DNA of 15,289 bases from CAZTLI01 sp964614375. GTDB lineage: Bacteria; Chloroflexota; Anaerolineae; Aggregatilineales; Phototrophicaceae. The translations under genes were made by a program, and so were the position numbers. Of this stretch, positions 1 through 6,092 are shown piece by piece; position 1 is the stretch's first letter; the number at the start of each line of letters is the position of its first letter. Under the pieces are notes generated by a model, which was not told the DNA's origin, searched no databases, and saw only the letters and a list, made by a program, of their open reading frames with translations. The stretch covers positions 1 to 15,289 of the forward strand of contig CAZTLI010000082.1 in the NCBI GenBank assembly GCA_964614375.1, written 5' to 3'.

Positions 1-94
1 CCACAAAATCATTGAGTTGCAAACCTGTCTCCGTCGCTTGCAGGCGTTTCTGCTTGAGCGCGACATATTTTTTATCCTTGATCACTTTGTTCAT
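1..94 (-). CDS. Left-edge partial ORF, weakly topoisomerase I-like
   Basis: On the minus strand a frame opens with ATG at 94 and runs off the left edge (MNKVIKDKKYV..., then QATETG and NDFV). The pattern 'KYV-x-L-x-x-KRL-x-x-TE-x-G' resembles the stretch of bacterial type IA topoisomerases just after the GRPSTYA region, where 'RGYV...KRL.PTELG' is usual. That part normally lies deep inside a topoisomerase, so an ATG here would mean a fragment or a stand-alone domain. A 27-codon minus ORF (174 to 91, starting MFKWLAV) ends in an ATGA overlap with this start, which could be translational coupling or a broken gene. Only 31 residues are visible, so the assignment is tentative. Confidence 0.3.
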   Translation of the reverse strand, partial: MNKVIKDKKYVALKQKRLQATETGLQLNDFV

Positions 95-122
95 CCGATA
101 CTGATGAGAGTTTGCGACCCTT

Positions 123-226
123 CGACCTCACTGAGGTTGCTGATGCTCTGAATCACTGCCAGCCACTTAAACATGTTCGTTCTGAAGCCGACTCTGAAAC
201 GCAGGGAACGGCTTCTTGTGATTCAG
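123..226. other. Nested inverted repeats upstream of the 295-aa gene
   Basis: Three inverted repeats are seen. ACCTC at 125-129 pairs with GAGGT at 133-137 around a 3-nt loop, extending by two pairs including a G·U. CTGAATCAC at 148-156 pairs with GTGATTCAG at 218-226. Inside the latter, GAAGCCG at 184-190 pairs with CGGCTTC at 209-215. They lie in the leader of the + strand gene that starts at 250. Their role is unknown; a structured 5' UTR or a DNA-binding target is possible. Confidence 0.45.
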
Positions 227-249
227 ATCAATAAAAGAGAGGAATCAAT

Positions 250-1137
250 ATGTTGAATCAAATCAAACCTCTGACTCAAGAAGAACGTCAGAATGCACGG
301 GCATTAGCACAGCAGGCAGTCGTCCGTGAAGTCGGAGAACGTCCCCTACGCGAGAACTTTGACCGTCATACGGCTTCGCGCTATCCGCCATCCGTGACAC
401 GACTCATAAACATTCTATGTATCGTTCTGTTGCTGGCAGCCTTCACCCCGTCTGCCATTCGCTTATTTGTCATTGGTTCAGAAACCTTCGGTGCAGCCGT
501 GCCGGACAATCTGGCGATGATCGCTGTTGGCATTGCCACTGTTTTGACGGCGGAAATTGGGCAGGTCGTGTTCTCCCTTGCATTAGCGACATTAGGGACA
601 ACGCCGAGCGCAAGACGATTGCTGTACGCTAGCATGGGAATTGCCACCGCCATTGCGCTGGTCGGAAATGTACAGGTTGCCTTACCCGGTCACCATGAAA
701 GCCCCTTCGCATGGTTAGAAGCCATTGCCCCACCTCTGCTCGTTCTAAGCACCGCTTATGTCTTGAAGGAACAATTGCTGGAATCGATTGAGATGCGTCA
801 TGCCAATGAACGGGCATATCAGGAAGCAGTCAATCTCTGGCAAGCCGCCGCTGTTGATCCAGAAAGTCATCCGGGATGGATGCAGTTCTATGCCAATGCC
901 CTGCGCGATGCCATCCGTAAGGCGAACAACCGTCGCAAAGAGAAAATGGCTTCATTGAATACAGGCGACTGGCGAGCACTGGTCTACCGTGAGTTGCAAG
1001 CAGATAACTGGTACAGCGTTCCGATGCTTGAAGAAGTAAACGAAGACAAGGCGCAAAAGGTGGGTGAAGTCGAAATTCGCCCTTTAGCGATGAGCGTCAA
1101 CGGCAATGGCGCACATCCGAACCGTGTGAGCGACTAA
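250..1137 (+). CDS. Four-helix membrane protein, unknown function
   Basis: This 295-aa protein is not a family I recognise. The ATG at 250 follows a good ribosome site (GAGAGG about 7 nt upstream). The N-terminus (1-50) is charged and soluble. Hydrophobic segments at about 52-75, 86-116, 124-145 and 153-172 suggest four membrane helices. Residues 175-295 form a charged, probably cytoplasmic tail rich in Arg, Lys and Glu ('RKANNRRKEKM'). There is no signal peptide and no nucleotide-binding motif. It is the first gene of a + strand series leading through the zinc-ribbon protein to the relaxase, with little spacing, so it probably belongs to the backbone of a plasmid or integrative element. A membrane partner for transfer or maintenance is an inference from position only. 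Confidence 0.8.
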   Translation: MLNQIKPLTQEERQNARALAQQAVVREVGERPLRENFDRHTASRYPPSVTRLINILCIVLLLAAFTPSAIRLFVIGSETFGAAVPDNLAMIAVGIATVLTAEIGQVVFSLALATLGTTPSARRLLYASMGIATAIALVGNVQVALPGHHESPFAWLEAIAPPLLVLSTAYVLKEQLLESIEMRHANERAYQEAVNLWQAAAVDPESHPGWMQFYANALRDAIRKANNRRKEKMASLNTGDWRALVYRELQADNWYSVPMLEEVNEDKAQKVGEVEIRPLAMSVNGNGAHPNRVSD

Positions 1138-1139
1138 GT

Positions 1140-1319
1140 GATGAGGGGTGTGTGGTGTGTGGAACAAGTCTTAAAGCACCTTCACCTCTTGGTGGAAGAC
1201 CGCGCATGTATTGTAGCAATCGTTGCAAGCAACAAGCGAAATGGCACAAATGGCGAGCAGAAAATGGGGGTTTAGTGTCAAACCTTTCTGTAAATGCAAG
1301 GGAAAACAGCCATGAGTAA
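1140..1319 (+). CDS. Small Cys4 zinc-ribbon protein, start unresolved
   Basis: In this frame the translation is CVVCGTSL..., then GRPRMYCSNRCKQQAKWHKW, ending at TAA 1317-1319. The C-x2-C-G ... GRPR-x-YCS-x2-C-K-Q-x-A pattern is that of small zinc-ribbon proteins common on mobile elements, so I take it as real although it is only about 57 residues. No ATG, GTG or TTG precedes the first Cys codon (1149) in frame. The GTG at 1152 would lose the first zinc ligand. An ATG at 1141, right after the stop of the membrane protein, is one base out of frame; one extra G in the G run at 1145-1148 would read M-R-G-C-V-V-C. A one-base frameshift, in the cell or in the assembly, is the simplest explanation. 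The stop overlaps the relaxase start at 1312. Confidence 0.6.
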   Translation, partial: DEGCVVCGTSLKAPSPLGGRPRMYCSNRCKQQAKWHKWRAENGGLVSNLSVNARENSHE

Positions 1320-1989
1320 GCCGACAATCATTCCGAATTGGAAGTACCAGAAGCCAAGTAAAGGTGGTTACAAAGGCTTGAAAAAGCTGTTGAAATACGT
1401 CTCCCATCGGGAAAGCCCTGACCATCGTCCACTCGAACCGGATATTCGCTGGGTGGATTGTGGTCTGGGTCATTCGTGGAAAGAGGTCTACCAGAATGCG
1501 GGGCAACTTGCTGGACCCTATGTGCTGGCACATCACATGGTCATCTCACCTGCACCCGACCTGATGGAACTACTCCCTGAAGTTATCCGACAAGAAGTGG
1601 TTCGAGAAGTGACCGAACGCACTATCGACACCTGGCACATCGAGCGTGGACTGGCAGTGCCAGAGTATTCCTACTGTTTGCATGACAGGGACACGGATGA
1701 CGATTACGGATTGCAACAGTTGCATACCCATATCTTCATCGCAGGCACGATTGACAACGGATTGGGTGAACGGCAGTCCCATCGTGTTAACCGTGAGCAG
1801 GTTTGTACAGATCGCGGTGGATTAGATCGTGCAGATAACCTGCATCGCATCGCCCGACAGGAGTTCGAGCAGATTCTTGACCGCAGTATTGGTTTGGAGT
1901 GGCGATTATTGCGTGAGCTGGAAGAGGTGCAGGATGACATCGACACCGATATTTCTGATGTCCGACAACACGGAGAGATCGACTTATGA
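1312..1989 (+). CDS. Short HUH relaxase-like protein
   Basis: This 225-aa protein shows three motifs of MobA/VirD2-type relaxases (Pfam Relaxase-like). An N-terminal Tyr sits in KYVSHR (Y29), where family members have the nicking tyrosine in 'YLTR'. A beta-strand motif follows, HHMVISPAPD (residues 74-83), matching the usual 'HxxISFPP'. A histidine pair lies in LHTHIFIAGT (H138, H140), matching the metal-binding HxH. Relaxases nick at oriT and carry the strand into the recipient cell. I prefer ATG 1312 (AAGGGA 8 nt upstream) to the in-frame ATG at 1294. The protein is much shorter than classical relaxases and lacks a helicase or primase tail, so it is minimal. The hairpin-rich region just downstream and the ribbon-helix-helix gene after it fit a mob locus. 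A rolling-circle Rep-like HUH protein is the alternative. Confidence 0.65.
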   Translation: MSKPTIIPNWKYQKPSKGGYKGLKKLLKYVSHRESPDHRPLEPDIRWVDCGLGHSWKEVYQNAGQLAGPYVLAHHMVISPAPDLMELLPEVIRQEVVREVTERTIDTWHIERGLAVPEYSYCLHDRDTDDDYGLQQLHTHIFIAGTIDNGLGERQSHRVNREQVCTDRGGLDRADNLHRIARQEFEQILDRSIGLEWRLLRELEEVQDDIDTDISDVRQHGEIDL

Positions 1990-2014
1990 ACATAGCTCAT
2001 CCGTGCCTTGCACC

Positions 2015-2036
2015 AATGGATGCTGTGGCATCCATT
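2015..2036. repeat. Perfect hairpin 1 of array (9-bp stem)
   Basis: AATGGATGC at 2015-2023 pairs perfectly with GCATCCATT at 2028-2036 around a TGTG loop. It lies 26 nt after the relaxase stop and is the first of a run of hairpins reaching to the ribbon-helix-helix gene. Confidence 0.85.
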
Positions 2037-2037
2037 C

Positions 2038-2061
2038 GGACGAATGCTGGCACATTCGTCC
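2038..2061. repeat. Perfect hairpin 2 of array (9-bp stem)
   Basis: GGACGAATG at 2038-2046 pairs perfectly with CATTCGTCC at 2053-2061 around CTGGCA. Only one base separates it from hairpin 1. Confidence 0.85.
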
Positions 2062-2116
2062 CTGTCCCGCCTGTAGGACGCTTGCCTGTATCCGGTGTGG
2101 ATGCAGGCGGGACAGT
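2062..2116. repeat. Long inverted repeat 3 of array (12-bp arms)
   Basis: CTGTCCCGCCTG near 2062-2073 is the exact reverse complement of CAGGCGGGACAG near 2104-2115. An inner stem, GCCTGTATCC against GGATGCAGGC, pairs with one wobble and competes with the right arm. The structure could therefore switch between two folds. Confidence 0.75.
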
Positions 2117-2138
2117 CTACCCTCAACGAAGTAGGGGT

Positions 2139-2159
2139 AGCAAGTTTAATCAACTTGCT
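2139..2159. repeat. Perfect hairpin 4 of array (8-bp stem)
   Basis: AGCAAGTT at 2139-2146 pairs with AACTTGCT at 2152-2159 around TAATC. No T-run follows, so it does not look like a terminator. Confidence 0.8.
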
Positions 2160-2180
2160 CCTCATGTGCCGGAGAGGCTT

Positions 2181-2297
2181 ATCGCGCCACGCTCCGCGAT
2201 GACGCGCCAGCAGCAGTGGTCGCGTGCGCCACCGTTGCTGGAAGCTATGGCACGTCATGACTGACTGCGCTCATAGCCGTCCGAAATCACAATTTCG
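2181..2297. repeat. Hairpins 5-8 of array
   Basis: Further stems follow. ATCGCG (2181-2186) pairs with CGCGAT (2195-2200). CCAGCA plus GTGG (2207-2219) pair with CCAC plus TGCTGG (2229-2241) across a small internal loop. GCTATG (2244-2249) pairs with CATAGC (2272-2277) and encloses the palindrome GTCATGAC (2254-2261). CGAAAT (2282-2287) pairs with ATTTCG (2292-2297) around CACA. Together with the earlier stems, almost every base from 2015 to 2300 can be in a stem. A frame of 92 codons is open across this region (1986-2264), but its composition looks accidental. Confidence 0.6.
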
Positions 2298-2300
2298 TCC

Positions 2301-2315
2301 ATTTGTCATACAAAT
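2301..2315. promoter_or_regulatory. Candidate operator of the ribbon-helix-helix gene
   Basis: ATTTGT (2301-2306) and ACAAAT (2310-2315) form a perfect inverted repeat with a 3-bp centre. It ends 13 bp before the ATG of the ribbon-helix-helix gene and just upstream of its ribosome site (CGGAG). Ribbon-helix-helix proteins bind short inverted repeats as paired dimers and often repress their own genes, so autoregulation is a reasonable inference. Confidence 0.45.
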
Positions 2316-2328
2316 TTACGGAGTAACT

Positions 2329-2739
2329 ATGTCCGACAAAAACAAAACGCACTACACCAGCCGCCTCAGTTTGCACATTACGCCTGCCATGAGCGAACGA
2401 CTGGATCAAATCGCACTGATGCCCGATGAAGCCAAAGCCGAAATCGTTCGTGCCGCACTACGTGTGTATCTCGATGAGCAGGAGGATTTAATCAGCAGTC
2501 GCAAGCACTTCACGAAGATGTTCCAGCGGCGGGTAGATTACATCGAGAAGCTGCTGGTCATCGCACTCTGGGTCAACATCCAGATGATGCAAATCCTGTA
2601 TGAGCGTGTCAAGAAAGAACCCTATGATCTGGGTGACTTGCTACATGATGCCATTGGTGCAGGCATTGAAACGGAGGATGGTATTCACACGCTGGTGGAG
2701 CGTGCCATCCAGAATAAAACCAAACCGCCAACAACATAA
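2329..2739 (+). CDS. Ribbon-helix-helix DNA-binding protein, possible relaxase accessory
   Basis: This 136-aa protein has a CopG/MetJ-type ribbon-helix-helix at residues 11-52. A strand 'SRLSLHITPAM' is followed by helix 'SERLDQIAL', the turn 'MPDEAKA' and helix 'EIVRAALRVYLDE'. The rest (55-136) is helical and holds a long amphipathic or hydrophobic segment (YIEKLLVIALWVNIQMMQIL, 71-90) that may oligomerise or touch the membrane. The start at 2329 is set by CGGAG 5-9 nt upstream; an earlier in-frame ATG at 2224 would read through the hairpin array. It is placed like a mob accessory protein (MobC/TraY-like) that binds oriT, with the hairpin array as the likely target. A simple autorepressor is the alternative. 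Confidence 0.75.
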   Translation: MSDKNKTHYTSRLSLHITPAMSERLDQIALMPDEAKAEIVRAALRVYLDEQEDLISSRKHFTKMFQRRVDYIEKLLVIALWVNIQMMQILYERVKKEPYDLGDLLHDAIGAGIETEDGIHTLVERAIQNKTKPPTT

Positions 2740-2761
2740 AGAAGTGGCGGCGCGGCTGGAA

Positions 2762-2795
2762 GTGTATTCCTAATCTGATCAATTTGAGAATACAC
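2762..2795. repeat. Inverted repeat before the primase gene
   Basis: GTGTATTC (2762-2769) and GAATACAC (2788-2795) are exact reverse complements separated by 18 bp that include the palindrome TGATCA. It lies between the ribbon-helix-helix stop and the primase start. It may be an operator or part of the 5' leader; no T-run follows to support a terminator. Confidence 0.5.
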
Positions 2796-2858
2796 CAATC
2801 TGGCTGTGCTGTCCACGAAATGTAAGACAAAAATCTCAAACTACGAGGAGTTAAAAAC

Positions 2859-5129
2859 GTGAACAGTAATCAAATACCGCCTATCATTCAGGCGGCACAA
2901 TCAGGAAGTATCTTTGAAGCGGCACAGACATATGCCGAACTGGAAATGAGTGTCATTCCGCTAAATGGTAAGCGACCCGCTTTGAACGGCTGGAAGGAAT
3001 ATCAAGAGCGCAGGGCAACCGCTAGTGAAATTGAAAGCTGGCACAAAAACGAACTGCTGGACAACATTGGTATAGTCTGTGGGGAAGTATCCGATAATCT
3101 GGTTGTTCTCGACCTGGACGGCGCAGCGGGCTATCCAGCTTTTGCCGCGACTTTTCCACATCTGGCACAGACTTACACTGTCGCCACAGGTGGAGGTGTA
3201 GGCAAGCATGTCTATTTTCGTGTTGGACAGATGCCAGCATCCATCAAAGCAATGGGAACACCGATTGGCAATCTAGAATTGTGTGGTAATGGTCGTCAGG
3301 TGGTTGCACCACCGAGCATCCACCCGACAACAGGCAATGCTTATCGGGTACATATCGAGGCTGACATTCTGCGAGTTGATGCACTAAGCGAATTAGTTCA
3401 ATGGATCGAGTCGTTCAAAACACCGGAACAGTCCACCACATGGAAGCCACCCAAACGAAACAATCTGCCATCGGGTAAGGCGGTTATCAATCCGCGTGTG
3501 ATGGATGCTATTGCTCATGAATTATCCCGTCGCAATTTCAAACAGCATGGTGATTGGTTGCATGGATCGTGTATCCACCCGGAACGTCATTCAAATGGAG
3601 ATCGCAATCCATCCTTTGGTTTCAATCTAAGCAGCGGCTATGGACACTGTTATGTTTGTGGCACGATGCTGGCGAAGGAAGTCTGTGAGCAATTGAACGT
3701 TGACCCCAATATGCTTGGAGGTCTAATCGAGCGACCCGAACCACCACAGATTAACCCAACGCATCGAGTTGACCTCAGCCAAATACCGGATGAACCACCA
3801 CCGATCATCACACCATCTTCAAGTAATTTTGCATTACCGAATTGGTTGCAGGCGTATATGGATTGGGCAGGCAAGACGGGTAATCAGACTCCGATGATCT
3901 TCCATCAGGCAGCCGGGCTGTGGTTGCTGTCTACTGCCATAGGACGCAGGTTATACGGCGAAGCACCCTGGGGTGTGAAGATTTACCCTAATCTTTATCT
4001 GATGCTGGTGGCAGGCACGACATTCTACCGCAAATCGACAGCCTACAAGCTGGCAGAACAGGTCGCCCGCGATGCCATTCCGCACATGCTGATGCCGACA
4101 CCGGGTTCACCGGAACGCTTTCAGGAAGCACTGGCAGGCAGGATGCCATCCAACTTCGATAAACTGACCAAACAACAGCAGGAACGACTGACAAAAGCGC
4201 AACCCTTCGCTGCTCAGCGTGGCTTGCTCAAGGATGAGGTCGCTGGTTTGTTCGGGGCAATCAATAAACGCGATTACATGGTTGGCATGAAAGACCTGCT
4301 CATGGAACTCTATGATTGCCCGGACTACTTCGACAAGGATACCCAGACGGGATTGAACATCGTTGAAAATGCAGCCCTGTCGATTCTGGGCGTGACAACA
4401 CCTGCGGGATTAGGGTCTGCTGTATCCTATACGGATTGGGCAAATGGCTTGCTGATTCGATTTGCGCTGCTCACACCAGAGAAAAACTATGCCGAACGAC
4501 CAGCTGCGAAGATTTATCGCTCTGCACCCCGACAACTCATGGACGATTTACGAGCTTTACATGACAGGCTGCCCGGTCCCGAACAAACCGAAACAGGTCT
4601 GAAAGTACCCTCTGCAATGAAGCTGAATGTCCAATGTTGGGCGGAATGTCAGCAATACGGTGATGAACTCAGACGGTTGTGTGATCCGGATCGGGATACC
4701 GAACTGGATGATCGACTGAAAGGTGTATATGGACGGATGCACGTTCAGGCTTTCAAGCTGGCAAGCCTGTTCGCCGCACTGGATTGGCTGGATAAATCCG
4801 ATGATGTTCCGACTGTTACCGTAGAACACTGGCAGGCAGGGCAGGCAATCGCTGAAAACTGGCGTTTGAGCGCCCATAGACTGCTGGATCAGCTTGACAA
4901 CAGTGGCGAAGCCGTGCAAGAAAAACGCCAGCAGGACAGAATGCTCACTGTGATTCGTGAAAGCGGTGTGAATGGTTGTACATTGCGTGATCTCTATCGC
5001 AAACTGCACCTGACCGCGAAAGTCGGACGACAGACCGCACAGGAATTGGTGAAGGCAAACCTAATCGCCGAGCGCCGCATCAAGGGTGCAGAAGCCTATC
5101 TTGCCATTGAATATATCCCCACCGACTAA
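2859..5129 (+). CDS. Primase-polymerase with DUF3987 helicase-like domain
   Basis: This 756-aa replication protein starts at a GTG preceded by GAGGAG. Residues 15-185 form a bifunctional primase/polymerase (prim-pol, archaeo-eukaryotic primase) domain. It has the metal motif VVLDLDG (82-88), GGGVGKHVYF (111-120) and the third motif in LELCGNGRQVVAPPSIH (139-155). Residues 235-268 look like a zinc ribbon (C238, C264, C267 and nearby His). From about 325 the protein resembles DUF3987, an ATPase-like domain of mobile-element replication proteins. Its P-loop is the unusual GTTFYRKST (386-394), with Arg where Gly is normal, as is common in that family. The last 80 residues look like a winged helix. 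It probably primes and unwinds the element's own DNA, with the repeat cluster and HU-like gene downstream as candidate origin partners. Confidence 0.85.
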   Translation: MNSNQIPPIIQAAQSGSIFEAAQTYAELEMSVIPLNGKRPALNGWKEYQERRATASEIESWHKNELLDNIGIVCGEVSDNLVVLDLDGAAGYPAFAATFPHLAQTYTVATGGGVGKHVYFRVGQMPASIKAMGTPIGNLELCGNGRQVVAPPSIHPTTGNAYRVHIEADILRVDALSELVQWIESFKTPEQSTTWKPPKRNNLPSGKAVINPRVMDAIAHELSRRNFKQHGDWLHGSCIHPERHSNGDRNPSFGFNLSSGYGHCYVCGTMLAKEVCEQLNVDPNMLGGLIERPEPPQINPTHRVDLSQIPDEPPPIITPSSSNFALPNWLQAYMDWAGKTGNQTPMIFHQAAGLWLLSTAIGRRLYGEAPWGVKIYPNLYLMLVAGTTFYRKSTAYKLAEQVARDAIPHMLMPTPGSPERFQEALAGRMPSNFDKLTKQQQERLTKAQPFAAQRGLLKDEVAGLFGAINKRDYMVGMKDLLMELYDCPDYFDKDTQTGLNIVENAALSILGVTTPAGLGSAVSYTDWANGLLIRFALLTPEKNYAERPAAKIYRSAPRQLMDDLRALHDRLPGPEQTETGLKVPSAMKLNVQCWAECQQYGDELRRLCDPDRDTELDDRLKGVYGRMHVQAFKLASLFAALDWLDKSDDVPTVTVEHWQAGQAIAENWRLSAHRLLDQLDNSGEAVQEKRQQDRMLTVIRESGVNGCTLRDLYRKLHLTAKVGRQTAQELVKANLIAERRIKGAEAYLAIEYIPTD

Positions 5130-5132
5130 TTT

Positions 5133-5218
5133 TGTGACAGGCGCGACAGATGTGACTTGTGACTTTGTGACAGATCGTTTGTCACAGAGTCACCTTGTCA
5201 CAATGTCCCCTATGTCAC
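5133..5218. promoter_or_regulatory. Cluster of eight GTGAC/GTCAC words (iteron-like)
   Basis: In 86 bp between the primase stop and the HU-like gene, TGTGAC occurs at 5133, 5151, 5158 and 5166, followed by GTCAC on the same strand at 5181, 5189, 5198 and 5214. Four copies point one way and then four the other. The centre is a perfect inverted repeat, TGTGACA (5166-5172) and TGTCACA (5180-5186), separated by 7 bp. One more pair, TGTCACA and TGTGAC at 5449-5466, lies inside the HU-like gene. This is typical of replication-initiator or partition-protein sites, or of a multi-site operator. Confidence 0.6.
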
Positions 5219-5236
5219 CATATGCAAAGGAAAAAC

Positions 5237-5527
5237 ATGAATCACACCCAACGAATTGCCCACGTCGCCCGTCAGCGACGCGCATTGACCAAAGCACTTG
5301 TTCGAGTGGCTGTTGAACGTTACTTCGAGGCATTAGCAGAAGATATTGCCAGTGGTGAATGGGTCGATTTGCTCGGAATTGGCAAGATACAGGTCATTCA
5401 AGAGGAAGCAGATGGTATCCTAACATCATTTGGCAAAGACGGTAAACGTGTCACAAGAAGTGTGACGCATCGCTTGAGAACCAAAATTCGTCTGTATCAG
5501 AAATTCAAAGCACGCTGTAAGGTATAA
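5237..5527 (+). CDS. HU/IHF-like DNA-bending protein
   Basis: This 96-aa protein aligns by eye with the HU/IHF family. It has helix 1 with 'RIAHVARQRRALTKA', helix 2 with 'VRVAVERYFEALAEDIASGEWVDL', the strand 'LGIGKIQVIQEE' (family 'IGFGTFEV'), a short beta-arm region, and a C-terminal helix 'VTHRLRTKIRLYQKFKARC'. The usual 'GRNPxTG' arm tip is replaced by 'SFGKDGKRVT', so DNA contacts may differ. The start at 5237 is supported by AAAGGA 7 nt upstream; an in-frame ATG at 5195 would lie inside the GTGAC cluster. HU/IHF proteins bend DNA at origins, recombination sites and oriT. Its place next to the repeat cluster and primase suggests origin architecture. Autoregulation through the repeats is possible. 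Confidence 0.75.
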   Translation: MNHTQRIAHVARQRRALTKALVRVAVERYFEALAEDIASGEWVDLLGIGKIQVIQEEADGILTSFGKDGKRVTRSVTHRLRTKIRLYQKFKARCKV

Positions 5528-5534
5528 AATGAGT

Positions 5535-5575
5535 GGGCGCAACGGGAGCGAATCCAGGTTGCGCCCGAAATTTTA
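5535..5575. terminator. Terminator-like hairpin after the HU-like gene
   Basis: GGGCGCAAC (5535-5543) pairs perfectly with GTTGCGCCC (5558-5566) around a 14-nt loop, followed by GAAATTTTAT. It starts 8 nt after the HU-like stop. On the minus strand the stem is followed by ACTCATTTTAT, so it may also end the leftward transcript carrying the DGR template. Confidence 0.65.
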
Positions 5576-5720
5576 TATATGCCTGACTGTCACCAGTGCA
5601 GACCAGACCATGCGGGGCTATCTTGCCGCCGAAACCTCAAGTGCGAATCCGTAGACGCACACCATTTTTGGGAACAAGCCAACTCCGCGAGCTGACCCTC
5701 TATCAGGTAGGCAAGTTATG
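5576..5720 (-). ncRNA. Probable 3' spacer part of the DGR template RNA
   Basis: No gene is seen in these 145 bp between the terminator and the template repeat. In studied DGRs the template RNA includes a structured spacer 3' of TR that binds the reverse transcriptase-Avd complex; this stretch is in that position if TR is transcribed leftwards. It can form local stems, for example GTGCG (5641-5645) with CGCAC (5656-5660). The assignment is by position and not by a recognised motif. Confidence 0.35.
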
Positions 5721-5837
5721 GGCAACAACTAACCGCACACCGTTATTGTTGTTATCGTTGTTCGGATTGTTATTGTTGCGGTAGGACGAACGCGCATTAT
5801 TCTGATTGTTATTGAACGAACCGCCCCGCAGCACCTT
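5721..5837 (-). repeat. DGR template repeat (TR)
   Basis: Read on the minus strand this 117-bp segment would encode VLRGGSFNNNQNNARSSYR, then NNNNPNNDNNNNG and VRLVVA. That is the C-terminal end of the two targets' FGE-like domain with nearly every variable residue replaced by Asn (AAC/AAT), the hallmark of a DGR template. It aligns without gaps to VR1 (6109-6225) with 23 differences, 22 of which are adenines in TR (minus strand). It aligns to VR2 (11250-11366) with 19 adenine differences and 7 others. It carries about 30 adenines clustered in 16 codons (15 Asn, 1 Asp). The frame stays open but is not expected to be a functional gene. It sits 272 bp beyond the VR1 end, on the same strand as both targets. 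Confidence 0.95.
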
Positions 5838-5882
5838 TCCCGGTAGCCTGACGGACGAAACCGCAGTTTCAGTATATCGTAG

Positions 5883-5909
5883 GGTTGATGCTGTGTCATC
5901 AACCATTTT
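5883..5909. terminator. Hairpin with T-run upstream of TR
   Basis: GGTTGATG (5883-5890) pairs with CATCAACC (5897-5904) around CTGTGT and is followed by ATTTTT on the + strand. As a + strand terminator it would stop rightward transcription before it enters target 1 antisense. On the minus strand it lies just 5' of the TR and could mark the 5' end region of the template RNA. Confidence 0.5.
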
Positions 5910-5954
5910 TGTGATCCGGGGGACGACACACATGTAAATTTGTTTTTAATGCGA

Positions 5955-5970
5955 CCCGCCTGACGGCGGG
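5955..5970. repeat. Conserved hairpin downstream of VR1
   Basis: CCCGCC (5955-5960) pairs with GGCGGG (5965-5970) around TGAC (GTCA on the minus strand). The matching place after VR2 (11094-11109) has TCCGCC and GGCGGA with the same loop. Both members of the outer pair have changed together, which shows that pairing is kept. It lies about 140 bp beyond each VR. Confidence 0.7.
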
Positions 5971-5983
5971 AACATCCCCCAAA

Positions 5984-6064
5984 CCCCCAGAGGGGGCTTA
6001 GCGACGTGCTGTCACTTTGCGCCGTCAAGACAGAGGCGTTCGCTACGCTCACTTGGAGCGCCAG
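5984..6064. repeat. Duplicated target 3' flank, copy 1
   Basis: The gene-free stretch between TR and the target 1 stop holds CCCCC-AGA-GGGGG (5984-5996), block A (6000-6036) and block B (6038-6064). Block A is identical over 37 bp to 11172-11208. Block B matches 11147-11173 at 25 of 27 bases. The order is A then B here and B then A after target 2. Block B contains a conserved CGCTC/GAGCG stem. Confidence 0.8.
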
Positions 6065-6092
6065 AGTGACAGAGGTCAGAGTGACAGAGGTC
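6063..6092. repeat. 15-bp tandem repeat at the target 1 stop
   Basis: AGAGTGACAGAGGTC occurs twice head to tail (6063-6077 and 6078-6092) and begins a third time. The second copy runs into the stop codon of target 1 (6091-6093). The related flank of target 2 has diverged copies. Confidence 0.7.

Noticed and set aside
1704..2258. Long minus-strand ORF (184 codons) opposite the relaxase
   Set aside because: It is rich in Arg, Ser and Cys with no family pattern, as expected of a shadow of the relaxase gene and hairpin region.
1986..2264. 92-codon + strand ORF overlapping the relaxase stop (ATGA)
   Set aside because: Its sequence is built from the arms of hairpins and resembles no family; minus-strand frames are equally open. 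The DNA structure explains it better.
2015..2315. Hairpin row as a CRISPR array or integron attC array
   Set aside because: The stems differ from one another in sequence and spacing, there are no uniform spacers, and no attC core sites or integrase gene are seen.
5703..5933. Minus-strand ORF with FGE-like C-terminus as a truncated pseudogene of a target
   Set aside because: The gap-free alignment with differences confined to adenines and the Asn-codon runs identify it as a DGR template, not a decayed copy.
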